Source: Exobasidium rhododendri (taxonomy: Eukaryota > Basidiomycota > Exobasidiomycetes > Exobasidiales > Exobasidiaceae). From it: 64,000 bases of DNA. The position numbers and the translations under genes were made by a program. The stretch is from contig CP110631.1 in assembly GCA_026210745.1 (NCBI GenBank), positions 558,001 through 622,000 on the forward strand, written 5' to 3'. Shown piece by piece: positions 33,703 through 43,290 of the stretch. Numbering within the stretch: the first letter of the stretch is position 1; every line of letters begins with the position of its first letter. The notes beneath the pieces were generated by a model that saw only the letters and a program-made list of their open reading frames with translations, ran no database searches and had not been told where the DNA came from.

Positions 33703-34677
33703 ATGAGGAGTTTCCTGCTTATCATCATCCTTGTACTCTCCTATACTTGTCAAATGACAGACGGGACTCCTGTGGGATGGTTCACATCTCGACGAGCAAA
33801 ACAAAGTAATCATCTACGGTGAGACCTTAGGAGAAGAATACATACAGGGCATGACCGACTGATGTTGCGATGACACATGCTATCCCGCTGCTGCAATGAT
33901 GTAAGTAGAGAAAGCCATCACCAACATGATGTGAGTTGGAGCGCGGTGTCTACCAATTGACGGTAGCCTATATGTACTGACAAAGAGAGCTTATTCTAAT
34001 TGCCACCCGTTGAGATGGCGACTTCTTCTTCCGGTCCAAGGTCTTCAGCGTCCACGTCTAGTAGTACGACAACGATCTACACTCTTCCCTCCACTCCAAG
34101 CTACTCGCACTTCGAATGGGCACTGAAGACGGCCGTTTCCCGAAAGGACTGGGACGTAACATTATCGAACCAGAGACGTTATGAAGAAATTGACGCTATG
34201 GAAAGACAAATGAAAGAGAAAGAATACTCAAGGAACGACCCTCACTACACTGGCGATCTTACACACTTAGCGCATCGTATCGAGGGTCTCAAAAGTAAAA
34301 TCCAAGCCAAGGTGCTATTGCTACAGCATGAAAGAGAGCAGGCTCTCACGATGGAGAGGTGACAGATATTGGCAGAGGAGCAAGCGCGTGCCTTAGAAGA
34401 GGAGAATGAGCGAGCCATTCTAGAAGCGGAGAGGCAAGAATCGAGAGAACGAAGGCAGAGGGAGCGGAGGGAAAACAGAGAGAGGGTGCAAAGAGCAAGA
34501 GAATTGAGGAACAGAGAGGCAAGAACGGAGAGGCTGCATCGAGAAGCTTGGTCAAGATGGAAGGCCTCACATCCTATTCGAGACGAAGAATACAACATCG
34601 AGCTTGCAAGGAAGAATGAACGAAGGTTGCAGGTTTGGCGAAGAGATATTGGTCGCAGATACGGAGACGAGGAATGA
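33703..34677 (+). CDS. Secreted coiled-coil protein, paralogue pair member B, split by an in-frame TGA
   Basis: Exon 1 (33703-33818) is 116 nt and encodes FLLIIILVLSYTCQ and then GTPVGWFTSRRAKQ, clearly related to the first exon of the 32365 gene. The best acceptor in phase is TCTAG|T at 34061, leading to STTTIYTLPSTPSYSHFEW and a helix-rich region. An in-frame TGA ends the frame at 34360-34362, yet the same frame continues open to 34677 with 100 residues of Glu/Arg-rich coiled coil (AEEQARALEEENERAILEAE) that continues the same pattern. So the gene is either truncated by a stop, read through, or affected by a base error. A TATA-like ATAAAAAG lies near 33627. Confidence 0.5.
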
Positions 34678-35123
34678 TCGACTCATAGGGCAAAAATGGC
34701 GTGCACAGCATACCCATTCGTGAAGATGATTGTGTTTCTAGCGCATGAGTTGCGACTCACTTCCTTCCAAGACTCCCCTCTGCCCATGAGGTGCAAGTGT
34801 TGTGATGACTTTCGTCACGAGTATTGCTGAATGAACAAGGGAAAGAATGGCTTGATACATTGCAGCCTTCTGATTGATGTTCGTAGCTCGGGGAGTGTAT
34901 GATGGCGCGGAAAGCATCAAGTGTGCTGCAAATACAGAAGACTGACCGAGATAAGGGCGCTCTGAAGCCTTTCATTGGCCGACATCAGGCGAGGGAACGT
35001 TGCAGCAGGTCGATAGTACTGTTCACAAGACAACGATGAATAAGCATATATCTCTCGTTTCCTCGCTCTTTCACCCATTCGTCACTCTCCACACCCTACT
35101 ATTCAGCCACTCGTCCCACTAGG
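34678..35123. other. Intergenic region
   Basis: About 450 bp between two plus-strand secreted genes. TATATCTC at about 35046 may be the TATA box of the next gene. No gene seen. Confidence 0.4.
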
Positions 35124-35883
35124 ATGAAGCACGTCAGCGCATTACTTTTGTTTGTCACTGCACTTGCTGTCGGGCATACTTCTCCAACTCCCACGACTCG
35201 AGGAGAAGGCAAAGGCACACCTCAAGAGGGAAAAATGACTGCAAGGTGAGGAAGTGGACATGTTTGCACTGCCTTTGGTAGATGCACTGTTGACGGCGTT
35301 CATTCCAAAAGCTCAAAGGCTGAAACTGCCAAGGAGCCAATTGTGTGAGTACCACATTGCACCGTTACATCCTCTTTGGTCGGTGAACTTAGCCACATCC
35401 CTTGTCCTCACCACCGCCATCTTAGCACCGCAAACATTTCAACAAAAGGCATGGAGAAAGTGCATCGATGGGTGCAGGAACCCTCTAAAGCAAAGACCTT
35501 TCTTGGTGTGGTGTATGAGAAGGCTCCCCACGGTCCAGTGAGTTCCCCCGAGAGGCGATTGGCAGATACAGAATTGAGGCACCGCGTGAGCTGACTACGT
35601 TGGTCGATCACCGCTACGATGGGAAGGAAAGCCCGTCAACGAGCTACCCCCGCAAACGAGAGAAGAAAGATCTCAAGCTCCAGCAGGACGACAAGATGCA
35701 AACATTGGAAGAGTTCAACAGGAATGCGCTGGCGGTAAAGAGTGAAGCTGACTTAAAGGTGAGTAGCATCCAAGTAATACTCCCTCTAGCGTTGACTGCC
35801 CTAAGACACTACGCAAGTCCTGTCAGGAATTGGTGAAGAAATGGCAAAAGGCAATGCCGGACAAATTCAATGACAGAAAATGA
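35124..35883 (+). CDS. Secreted protein, unknown family
   Basis: Rebuilt from five exons: 35124 to about 35247; a short one from about 35303; one starting at 35430 and ending at 35536; 35631 to about 35758; and 35827-35883. Exon 1 encodes a signal peptide (HVSALLLFVTALAVGHTSP) and a Gly/Lys-rich start. Later parts read TKGMEKVHRWVQEP, KTFLGVVYEKAPHGP, a Lys/Gln-rich helix (KREKKDLKLQQDDKMQTLEE) and the end LVKKWQKAMPDKFNDRK. The third intron is my choice: it alone reconciles the two frames, uses GTGAGT and has a CTGAC branch site at 35588. No homologue recognised. Confidence 0.6.
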
Positions 35884-36006
35884 ACTGTATGAGAAGGAAG
35901 CTGCACTAGACTCGACAAGCTTCTATGCCTTCCCGCTCGATAGACAGTCGTGTAACGTAAGAAGAAAGGAGACACAAGACCTGAATTACTTGTCAGAAAA
36001 GTTACG

Positions 36007-36948
36007 TTACAGCGCCGACTGAGGCTCCCCAAAGTAGCTTTCGTATGCCTTTCCAATCTCTTCGATAAGGTCGTGCGCCAGCATCGCTCTTCCATGTTTC
36101 TTGAAAGCTTCCCGAGAACATCTCCGTGTGACTGTGGACGCTCCGTACGCTGATAGCATGGGGATCTTGTCTTCTGCCACCTTCAGATTTCCCAACTCCT
36201 TTGTCGATTGAGCCCAAGCTAGGAAGGTAGAAGTGCTGCCTGAGAGAACGTCTCCCTGACCACCACATCGCTTCAGTCCGCCTGGCTCATCCACCACCAT
36301 GAGTGTGTCGCCGTCTGTGATCCGATCCGTCTGTCCTTTGACTAGAAGAGTAGGACCATCAAGCGCCTTTGCTAGTGCTTTGACCGCCGCATCGCTGCCC
36401 TTCTCCTCCTTGATCGACAGCTTTTCACAGAGTCTGCCAAACTCGACAATGTTCGGCGTCAAGATGGCCTTCTTGTATCCTCGAATCAAGTCCGGCTCAT
36501 TCTGAAGTAGCCACAATCCATCGGCGTCCACTACTAGCCATAACCCGTTTGCCTTTGCCACCTCCAAGGAAATCTTACCACACCTCTGCATATGCTCATC
36601 ACGACCAAGACCGGGTCCAATGACCATTGAATGCAACCTTCCACATAGCTCTTGGACCTCTTGCTTGATCTCACCATAATCTCTTCCGATCTTGAACGTT
36701 CCATGAACAATGCAATCAGGACTGTATGTCTTGATCACTGCTCCAGCACTTGGTTCACACAGGTTGTGCGACATGTCGCTGCCCAGCCTCATGGAGGACA
36801 TGGCGGAGAAGTAAGGCGCGCCGGTGTAGTCTAAGCAACCACCTACAACGGCCACTCGGCCAGCTTGACCTTTGTGCAGCTCCGCAGAAAGGGGAGGAAT
36901 CAGTTGCTTGACCTCGGCGAGAATCGTGCGTGCTGTTGAAGAGGCCAT
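36007..36948 (-). CDS. NAXD: ATP-dependent NAD(P)HX dehydratase
   Basis: This repair enzyme dehydrates damaged, hydrated NAD(P)H back to NAD(P)H. Single exon, 313 aa. It shows the ribokinase-like fold: GQAGRVAVVGGCLDYTGAPYFSA, then VIGPGLGRDE, LVVDADGLWLL, AILTPNIVEFGRL and GGLKRCGGQGDVLSGS with the catalytic GxGD Asp. This housekeeping gene sits inside the secreted-protein cluster. Localisation is not clear: there is no strong presequence. Confidence 0.95.
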   Translation of the reverse strand: MASSTARTILAEVKQLIPPLSAELHKGQAGRVAVVGGCLDYTGAPYFSAMSSMRLGSDMSHNLCEPSAGAVIKTYSPDCIVHGTFKIGRDYGEIKQEVQELCGRLHSMVIGPGLGRDEHMQRCGKISLEVAKANGLWLVVDADGLWLLQNEPDLIRGYKKAILTPNIVEFGRLCEKLSIKEEKGSDAAVKALAKALDGPTLLVKGQTDRITDGDTLMVVDEPGGLKRCGGQGDVLSGSTSTFLAWAQSTKELGNLKVAEDKIPMLSAYGASTVTRRCSREAFKKHGRAMLAHDLIEEIGKAYESYFGEPQSAL

Positions 36949-37287
36949 CGTGCGGGTCGTTGAGGTGATGTCGTGCTAGCTCTTCGAGATATGAAATCAA
37001 AGTGTAAGGAGAAATGAAGTCAATGAATGTGGAGCTGTCCTTGTGGACCCTTTTGCTGACAAAGCTGAGGCGCGGGGGGGAAGACACAATTTCAATCTTC
37101 TTCTCGACGTCGCATCCAGCAACTCAACTCAATCACAGGAGAGGGGTATCTGGTGGCACACAGGGAGGTAGCGGACCTTTGGCAATCGTAGCTGCACATC
37201 CCTCGCACTTATACAGGGAGCTGGTCGAACGTCAATGCTCTATAGTATATCATATGCAATGCTAGTACATGTACATGCCATTCGGGC
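36949..37287. other. Intergenic region
   Basis: About 340 bp upstream of NAXD and downstream of the NDUFAF2-like gene. A run of G (CGCGGGGGGG) is at 37071-37080. No gene seen. Confidence 0.45.
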
Positions 37288-38164
37288 TCATCGCCGAGGG
37301 GTAGGTGTCCATGACTGTGGTGACCACTCTTCACCAGGACCAGCTGGCCTTCCAAATCGTGGTTGAAGCTGCTCTCGTGGTTGCTGTGGTGCCTCGTCTT
37401 CCTCGTAGGAAACATCGAAATCCTCCAATGGGCTCCGACTCATTGCTCTCTTTGCCCTCTCCCTCTCGCTGTCTTTGGCATTCAGCTCAGATCTTTTACT
37501 CGCCCTCCGAGAAGTAGCATCTTCCTGCTGTATGTTTTGCTGCTCTACTCTCTTCCGAGATGCTTCCCATACCTCCATGTCTACATTTCGCCTCGACTGG
37601 TGACCGTCCTGCTCGACTCCTGTTTCACTAACGGAGGCAGTCGGTACTGCAGTTGCTCGTGGTGACTGAACTCTTGATGTTTGAGCATTCTCAGTCGACG
37701 AAGAGGGCTCTAGGTACTGCCGTGCTTGGCGAGTCTCATCCGCTGCTCTCTGCTCAAGGTGTAGCCTTCTCTCTGCGTCTCTAGCTTCCAGAATTTTTGC
37801 ATTGTGTCGGGTAGTCTCAATCCGCTGTATGTCCTGCACAAGTTCCTGTTACAATGATATAGTATGTATCGTCAGCACCTTCACTCATCGTCAACTTCAG
37901 CACGACCTCTCTCACCTCGATCGAGGGTGCACTCTTTCTAGTATGCCTTAACCACATCAGCCATTGTATCGGCAGAGCAGCTTGATCGTGCTCTCCCAAC
38001 TCTTTGTGAATCTTGTACTTGATCACCCTCCTCGTCTTTCTTGGATCTAGACTGCCATCGAGAGAGGGGTACTCGTAGTAGAGGTTGCTGTCGAGGTCCT
38101 TTCCGATGAAGTACTGTTGCCTGCCAAAGCGGAAGGCCTTGGCTACCCGGGAGAAGAAAGACAT
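37288..38164 (-). CDS. Complex I assembly factor NDUFAF2-like (mimitin / B17.2L)
   Basis: Exons 38164-37916 and 37845-37288 join (IE|EL) to 268 aa. The N-terminal domain has the NDUFAF2 / NDUFA12 pattern: FIGKDLDSNLYYEYPS, then RRVIKYK, and LPIQWLMWLRHTRKSAPSIEE. The C-terminus ends in EEWSPQSWTPTPRR, similar to the SWxP end of human NDUFAF2. A long Glu/Arg/Gln-rich linker (about residues 85-240) makes it larger than the human protein (169 aa). It should act in the mitochondrial matrix on a late complex I intermediate. Confidence 0.85.
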
Positions 38165-38402
38165 GTGCTTTGCTTGAGGAAGGAGACAAAGTGAGTGTCT
38201 CTTAGCAAAAAGGAAATCACAAGCTTCACAGAAAAGCTTATTCTCTTTACCTGACCACACGCGTTGCCAAGGTACTACTGTATTCACATCAACACACAAG
38301 CGGGCAATCAATTCTCTAACCCAGCAATCAATTACCGTGTACCGACAAGAGCTTCATTTATCCTTCGAGCCTCCGTCGTACGGCAAGAGAATTTGCGCAA
38401 AT

Positions 38403-39076
38403 TCAAGAGTCATCGGCGAAGCGGACTTTCTTCGCTTCGCCCTTGCCTTTACCTTTGGAGAACTGTTCAATCACGGTCCGTAAGACATTACCGCGTTCCT
38501 TCTTTGCCTGTTTGCCGCCGCTGCTGCTACTACTACCTCCATCACCCTTGCGGACTATGGAGCCGAGGCTGGAAGTGACTGTCGTATGAGATTGTTTTAT
38601 GTGCTTCAAAATACTTTTCGATGGTCTTTCCGTATTCTGAAAGGGGAGAGAGAGAGCGCCACAGTGAGAAAGGGTACGCGATAGATAGATTGCGGTATCC
38701 TCTGTCTAAGCGGCTCACCATAGCATGCTCCCCGTGTACTACTCCATCGACATATTGCTGAGCATCGACTAGAAGAGACAGCTCGTACCTGTCGTCGATG
38801 AGATCTTTCATGCTCTTGCCGTGCATCTTCTCCTCAATACTGTCATCGGTCGATATCTCTATCAGCTTCCTGTTTGATGGGATCACGGAAGATGCATCAG
38901 AGCCGCCTTACCACTCACACGTTGTTCTTCTTGCCCATGATCCCTTTCGCCTTGTTGTACTCTTTCCTCTCCCGCGCACGAAAGCTCTTGCTATTGTCAT
39001 ATTTATCTCCAGGCAAGGAATGGACATACTGAAGTCCAAAGAACGCAACAAGGACGAGGAGATTGAGTAGCTTCAT
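38403..39076 (-). CDS. Secreted Lys-rich protein, unknown family (180 aa)
   Basis: Exons 39076-38919, 38869-38719 and 38636-38403 join with phases 2 and 0 to 181 codons including the stop. The signal peptide is LLNLLVLVAFFGLQYVHS, followed by LPGDKYDNSKSFRARERKE. The middle is acidic and helical (EISTDDSIEEKMHGKSMKD, YELSLLVDAQQYVDGV). The last exon is basic: SILKHIKQSHTTVTSSLGS, KQAKKERGNVLRTVIEQFS, KGKGKGEAKKVRFADDS. The phase-0 last intron and basic C-terminal exon fit the pattern of the neighbouring secreted genes, but the Trp motif is absent. No Cys in the mature protein. Confidence 0.72.
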
Positions 39077-39586
39077 GTCGCTTTGATCCTTTTGCCGATG
39101 AGGATGAGGATAGATGTGGTGAGAAGAAAGAAAGAGGGAATACAGACGATCAAGGGAACGACGTAGATGTACACCTCTGAGAAGAGCGTTATATGCATAA
39201 GACTGCGTTGTATCTGTCACTGATACGAGGGCTGAGCGTGTGGCACGGTCGTAGACACCCTCTGCCCCAAGCTCGAATCGACCTACGCCAAGGAGTGTCA
39301 AGATGCGAAGTGAAGCCGAGATATATCTCTACGTTATGTGGCAGTCGTTGGTACTGTTGATGTAGTGCTTCGACAGCAGCCAGAGGCACTAGAGCTGTAC
39401 GATTCAAAATTGCGGTACAGACTTTCGTTGCCTCTCGGTCAGAGCACTTCTTGGCACCACGACATATCAACAATTCGAATAGCAGCCTATGACTACCGAT
39501 GCACGTACAGTAGCAGGAACATGAGTTACGATAAGTTGCGAATACATCAGCAGGCGTGCAGGGGACATTCCTATTCAAGAGGGCAA
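39077..39586. other. Intergenic region
   Basis: About 510 bp between two minus-strand secreted genes. A minus-strand CATATAAC near 39188-39195 may be a TATA element for the 38403-39076 gene. No gene seen. Confidence 0.4.
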
Positions 39587-40056
39587 TCAGTGAGCAGCTT
39601 TTCCCTTGAAGCAGTTGAACATGTCCCAGAAGCTTCCTCCTTTTTTGGGCTGGGGGGTGCGATGTCCGGCTTGGTACGTTGGCTGATTGCGAACAGGCGT
39701 GAGAAAGATTCACGAAGATATCTGGCTCGCATTTACTCTCCGTCACTCACTCTTGGATTCTCAAATTGCTCATAGTGCATGGGCTCATTACTGACGGGAT
39801 AAGTTGTCGGTCCTGGGTAGTGGTCGTTCACGGCACTCAGAATAGAGTCCCCCACCTCACGACCGTACGAGGGAAACTGTTCACCAACGGACACACCTGT
39901 CGTAGAATCGTGCCTTGGACTGTTGTATTGCTGACCATCATAGCCCTGCACGTATCCGTCGTAACCATCATAGAAATTACGACCAGGGGTGGGCATGGAA
40001 GCCACAAAGCTTGCACAGATGCACACCGTGAGAGGAAGGGCAATGTTTGATTTCAT
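39587..40056 (-). CDS. Cluster secreted protein (Tyr/Gly-rich, KKGG-basic tail, 133 aa)
   Basis: Exons 40056-39751 (102 codons, phase 0) and 39682-39587 join exactly. The signal peptide is KSNIALPLTVCICASFVAS, then MPTPGRN. The middle is rich in Tyr, Asp and Gly (YDGYDGYVQGYDGQQYNSP). The last exon encodes PTYQAGHRTPQPKKGGSFWD and then MFNCFKGKAAH, a basic block plus an aromatic end. The layout (signal peptide, SxPxP, low-complexity middle, phase-0 intron, short last exon) is that of the family described for 41.5-50.8 kb. It has the conserved leader immediately before the ATG. The Trp motif of its relatives is not evident. Confidence 0.75.
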
Positions 40057-40072
40057 CTTGACTGCCTGCAGA
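40057..40072 (-). promoter_or_regulatory. Conserved leader before ATG
   Basis: On the minus strand this reads TCTGCAGGCAGTCAAG directly before ATGAA. Near-identical leaders (TGCTGGCAGTxTCAAG) precede the ATGs at 42440, 44111 and 47730. It may be a shared 5' UTR or the end of a 5' UTR intron (GGCAG acceptor). Confidence 0.5.
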
Positions 40073-40784
40073 GAAGATGCTGAGGAATGGCAAGCGTAGA
40101 TATTCTTTTCCCGGAAGAAGAACGCCAAAGAAGAGATGTAGCGTTTGCGGAGAAGTGAAAGCGAAAGTAGTGGTGGACGATGAATATCCGGCAAGATGAC
40201 CGGTCTTTTAAGGTTTACACCTACACACGGGAGAGTCGAGCAGGCGGCGAATCTGATGAAGTAGAGGTCGACCGCCAAGCGAGGAGCACCCACCGGGCGC
40301 TGTGATCGACACTGCTTGTGCTCACAGCCACCAAGCAGTGTCAGCAGGAATTACAGTTTGCCAAGGGGTGGGCGTAGATGACTCCAGAAAGATTGTGCCC
40401 GTTTGAATAGAGCTGAAGAGAATGAACTGGCCGTATTCGTCCTTTCGGCAACGCTTTGGATGCTGCTGGCAACACCACCGCCACCGACACCCACATCAAG
40501 CGGCTACTCGCTAGGTGCAGAAGCTTTGGGCAGTGACAAGCATTCGAGTGACTACGCTCCTCGGCGGATCAATCAGGGAAGGTGGCTGCAATTTCAGTGT
40601 GAGCTCTAGTTTTCGACGCGGCGCAAATGCAGAGCCCAAAGAAGTAACGCGACGCAGGCGCTAGAGGAGGAGGGGAAGCGGTGATCGGGCGCAGCGGAAG
40701 GGGAGCTCGAGTCCAGCTTGAAACAATCACTTTGACGTGAATGCCATTGCACCGGCTCAAATTTTCGAGAGATACGTCCTCCCA

Positions 40785-41135
40785 TTAATATTTTGGGCTA
40801 TGACCGTGACCGCTCTGATATACACCCCGCTCGATTGGGTATGGGTCTCGTGTCATCGTACTACCGCCGGACTGCCCATTGTAGCCACTCTGAGAGAAGA
40901 GGGAGAGGCCCATTGGATGTTGATACGGTACCATTGGTTTGTGGTGATACTCTTGCTCCGGTGTATACAGAACATCGTAGGTGGGCACAATTTCATACGA
41001 CAGCGCATATTCGTTTTGATGCAGTCGACTTGGGCGTCTTTGACAAACATTGCTACCGTGACTGCCGTTGAAATGATCGTGTACGACCATTGCTCGATCA
41101 GCACCATAGTGAACATGACACCGCCTCTTGAGCAA
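40785..41135 (-). pseudogene. Possible remnant of a cluster secreted-protein gene
   Basis: The minus-strand frame ends in YQHPMGLSLFSQSGYNGQSG, then RDPYPIERGVYQSGHGHSPKY and a stop. This Tyr/Gly/Gln/Pro-rich style is like the middle part of the neighbouring secreted proteins. I found no signal-peptide exon upstream and no last exon downstream, so if real it is incomplete. The plus strand has a longer frame here (40737-41177), but it looks like an antisense shadow. Low confidence. Confidence 0.25.
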
Positions 41136-41543
41136 TACACTCTCTTCTTCCCAAACGACCCTGCCCTGCTATATTGAGGATGGGCCGAGGTGGCACCACT
41201 ACATTCTACGACAAGACTACAGCTTGTCTAGTCACGCTCATGTATCGTAACAGAGAAATTTACCGCAGAGACACTACTGGACTGAGTGTCAGTTGCAATC
41301 AGATGGGCTGAGATATGCGCAAAGCTCTCGTTAGACTGACTTCAGTGCCAAGAGTTTCATCGACGAGATAGATCTCTCGACAATAGCCAGCTGGCGTGCT
41401 CATAAGTCACAGCTGCAGCGTGAAGCGCACATCTCGAATGAATTGACATATGGGGAATGCTTTACGAACGACACATATCTCGAAGCTGCGATTTCAAGGT
41501 GATTTTGACCCCCAGTGATACCTATAAGACGAAGTGACGTAGG
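41136..41543. other. Intergenic region
   Basis: About 400 bp between the possible remnant and the 3' end of the gene at 41544. No signal exon for the remnant was found here on the minus strand. Confidence 0.4.
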
Positions 41544-42440
41544 CTATTTTCCGGACTTCTTCTTGCCCGAGAGCTTTTGCATGAGACTTTGACTCTTTTT
41601 CCCCTTTCCCTTTGATCCGCCTCGCGTCGAGCTCATTTCACTCTAGTGAGGGAGAGTGGCTCACTTGACAATCAGTTCACTGCTTCTCTTCACGATAGTC
41701 ACAAATACTTTTATACTCACTTCTGCATCAGACAAGTCAGACATGTAGCTGCTACCGGTACCTTCGCTGTCGTAGGAATACTCGCTAGGCGGAGGGCGAG
41801 CCAGGCCTCTCGTTTGTGCACCAGGAGGAGGTCGAGGTTGATTCATGCCCATGGGAGGTCGAGGCTGATTCATGCCCATGGCAGGTCGAGGCTGATTCAT
41901 ACCCCCCATAGGTGGCCCTCTAGGCGGTCCCATACCAGCGGGCCTCATCTGAGGTCTAGGAGGAGGGTACTGGCCACCGCCTTGCCCCATACCTGGCGGG
42001 CCTCCATAGCCTTGCATTTGAGGAGGTGGACGTTGCTGGAAGCCGCCAGGGATCTGCGGTGGTCCCATGAAGCCGCCACCTCCCTGTTGCGGGTGCGGAT
42101 ACTGTCCTTGATTGAAAGACGGCATTCGATAATTCAAGACCCACAAATTCTCGGTGATTCTAGGATCTTGAGAGAGCATGGTGCCAGGGTTGCCATCCAT
42201 ATTATTGAAGATGTCAGACCAGCTGTTCTGCGCTTCCGGTGGAGCGGGGACTTCGCCGAAATACATCCTGCCATTTGGTGCACTCATCGCATTGTCGTGT
42301 CCATTGTTGCCGTATGGAGTTATTTGTCCATAAGGGTTATAGTTGTTGTTCCCGCCTTGATTGTACATGGGTGTTGGTGATGAGAACACATACTGCGCAC
42401 CAAGGACAAACGCAAGAAGAGTGGGGAAGTTCGACTTCAT
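41544..42440 (-). CDS. Cluster secreted protein (Gly/Pro/Gln/Met repeats, KG-rich tail, 272 aa)
   Basis: Exons 42440-41721 (240 codons, phase 0) and 41642-41544 (33 codons with stop). Signal peptide KSNFPTLLAFVLGAQYVFS, then SPTPMYNQGGNNNYNP. The middle has an acidic, folded-looking patch (EVPAPPEAQNSWSDIFNNM) and then repeats: three tandem copies of the unit MGMNQPRPP at about residues 195-225. After the intron comes SEMSSTRGGSKGKGKKS and the end MQKLSGKKKSGK. No Cys in the mature part. It closely resembles the 46807 and 43291 genes in signal peptide, composition and exon plan. A TATA-like ATATAAA is at 42569-42575, about 130 bp upstream. Confidence 0.82.
41815..41905 (-). repeat. In-frame tandem repeat (MGMNQPRPP units)
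   Basis: About three copies of a 27-30 nt unit encoding GMNQPRP(P/A)MG lie in tandem. Copies differ by a few bases. Such repeats can expand or shrink between strains. Confidence 0.7.
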
Positions 42441-42460
42441 CTTGAGACTGCCAGCAGTAG
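42441..42460 (-). promoter_or_regulatory. Conserved leader before ATG
   Basis: Minus strand CTACTGCTGGCAGTCTCAAG directly before ATGAAGTC. It matches the leader of the 47730 gene at nearly every base. Confidence 0.55.
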
Positions 42461-42695
42461 AAGACGAATGTGGGAAGGGAATTACGTTGTGCGGGTGGAA
42501 AAGAAGGGGAGAAGGAGAGGGAACGAATGGAGAAGAAGGAAGAAGTGTGATGGAGAAGGGAAGGACGCTTTATATGTGTCACTTAGAGCTTCCTCTCGAC
42601 TGTATTACTCTTTATTGATGGCCTTGCTACTACCCGAGACAAGTAGAAGACCATCGTCTGAGGTCATTTCAGACACAGCCGTATGTGAAAAGAGC

Positions 42696-42726
42696 CGACT
42701 ATTCACCGAAGCTGCTTCAATAGTCG
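42696..42726. promoter_or_regulatory. Palindrome around CCGAAGC, upstream of a cluster gene
   Basis: Eight-base arms CGACTATT and AATAGTCG enclose a 15-nt spacer with CACCGAAGC. It lies about 260 bp upstream of the ATG at 42440. Related elements lie at 46290, 47973 and 48436, each upstream of another cluster gene. A transcription-factor site or hairpin is inferred. Confidence 0.4.
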
Positions 42727-43290
42727 AGTTTGTGTGCGGCTGAAGGAGAGGGAGACAGGCTGAAGACATACGGCATGGCATTCCTGTGTACGACGCAGTG
42801 CACACTGTCGTTCATCACCGCGGTCTTCATGCGACGCCAAGTATCGAAGATTTTCTTTGAGTATCAGACTTGGGCGGTGCAAGTAATGTTAGCGTGTCAG
42901 CCGCTCTGTAGTAGTAGGTACACAGTGAAAGAAAAGCGCTTTAGCTCCTTGTCACCTCGCAGCAAGGCATCAGAAAGGTAGAGGAATGAAAGAAGGGGGG
43001 GGGACGGAGGGGCCAAGAGTAAAGAGTGACAATCTCTCGCACGCGTAGTCTTCATACAGCAACCGAAGGCTTACAGAATAAAGTATGGGAACATTTCACG
43101 GTGACTCTGAAGCTCCGAAGTAAGCCCACATCTGTCCATTACTTAGATGCTCCTCCCTCCCCTCTCGTTGCTTCCGCTCAATGATGTCTGCAGGAGTCTA
43201 CTAGAAGTATTGGTGATGCGTATATGTATTGCCGTCAGATAGGATGAATAGAGAGACAAGGTACAAATAAACTATGACGACGCCCAGTGC
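42727..43290. other. Intergenic region
   Basis: About 560 bp, including a run of nine G at 42996-43004. It holds the 3' side of the 43291-44111 gene. No gene seen. Confidence 0.4.

Noticed and set aside
34340-34380. A tiny intron removing the TGA at 34360
   Set aside because: The only donor-acceptor pair around the TGA would give an intron of about 17 nt, too short to be spliced, and longer options break the frame.
40737-41177. 146-codon plus-strand frame with hydrophobic stretches
   Set aside because: It is antisense to the Tyr/Gly-rich minus-strand frame, and its hydrophobic runs are what such codons give in reverse. No homology or splice context supports it.
41646-42380. Long plus-strand Arg/His/Ser-rich frame
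   Set aside because: It is the antisense shadow of the Gly/Pro repeats of the 41544 gene.
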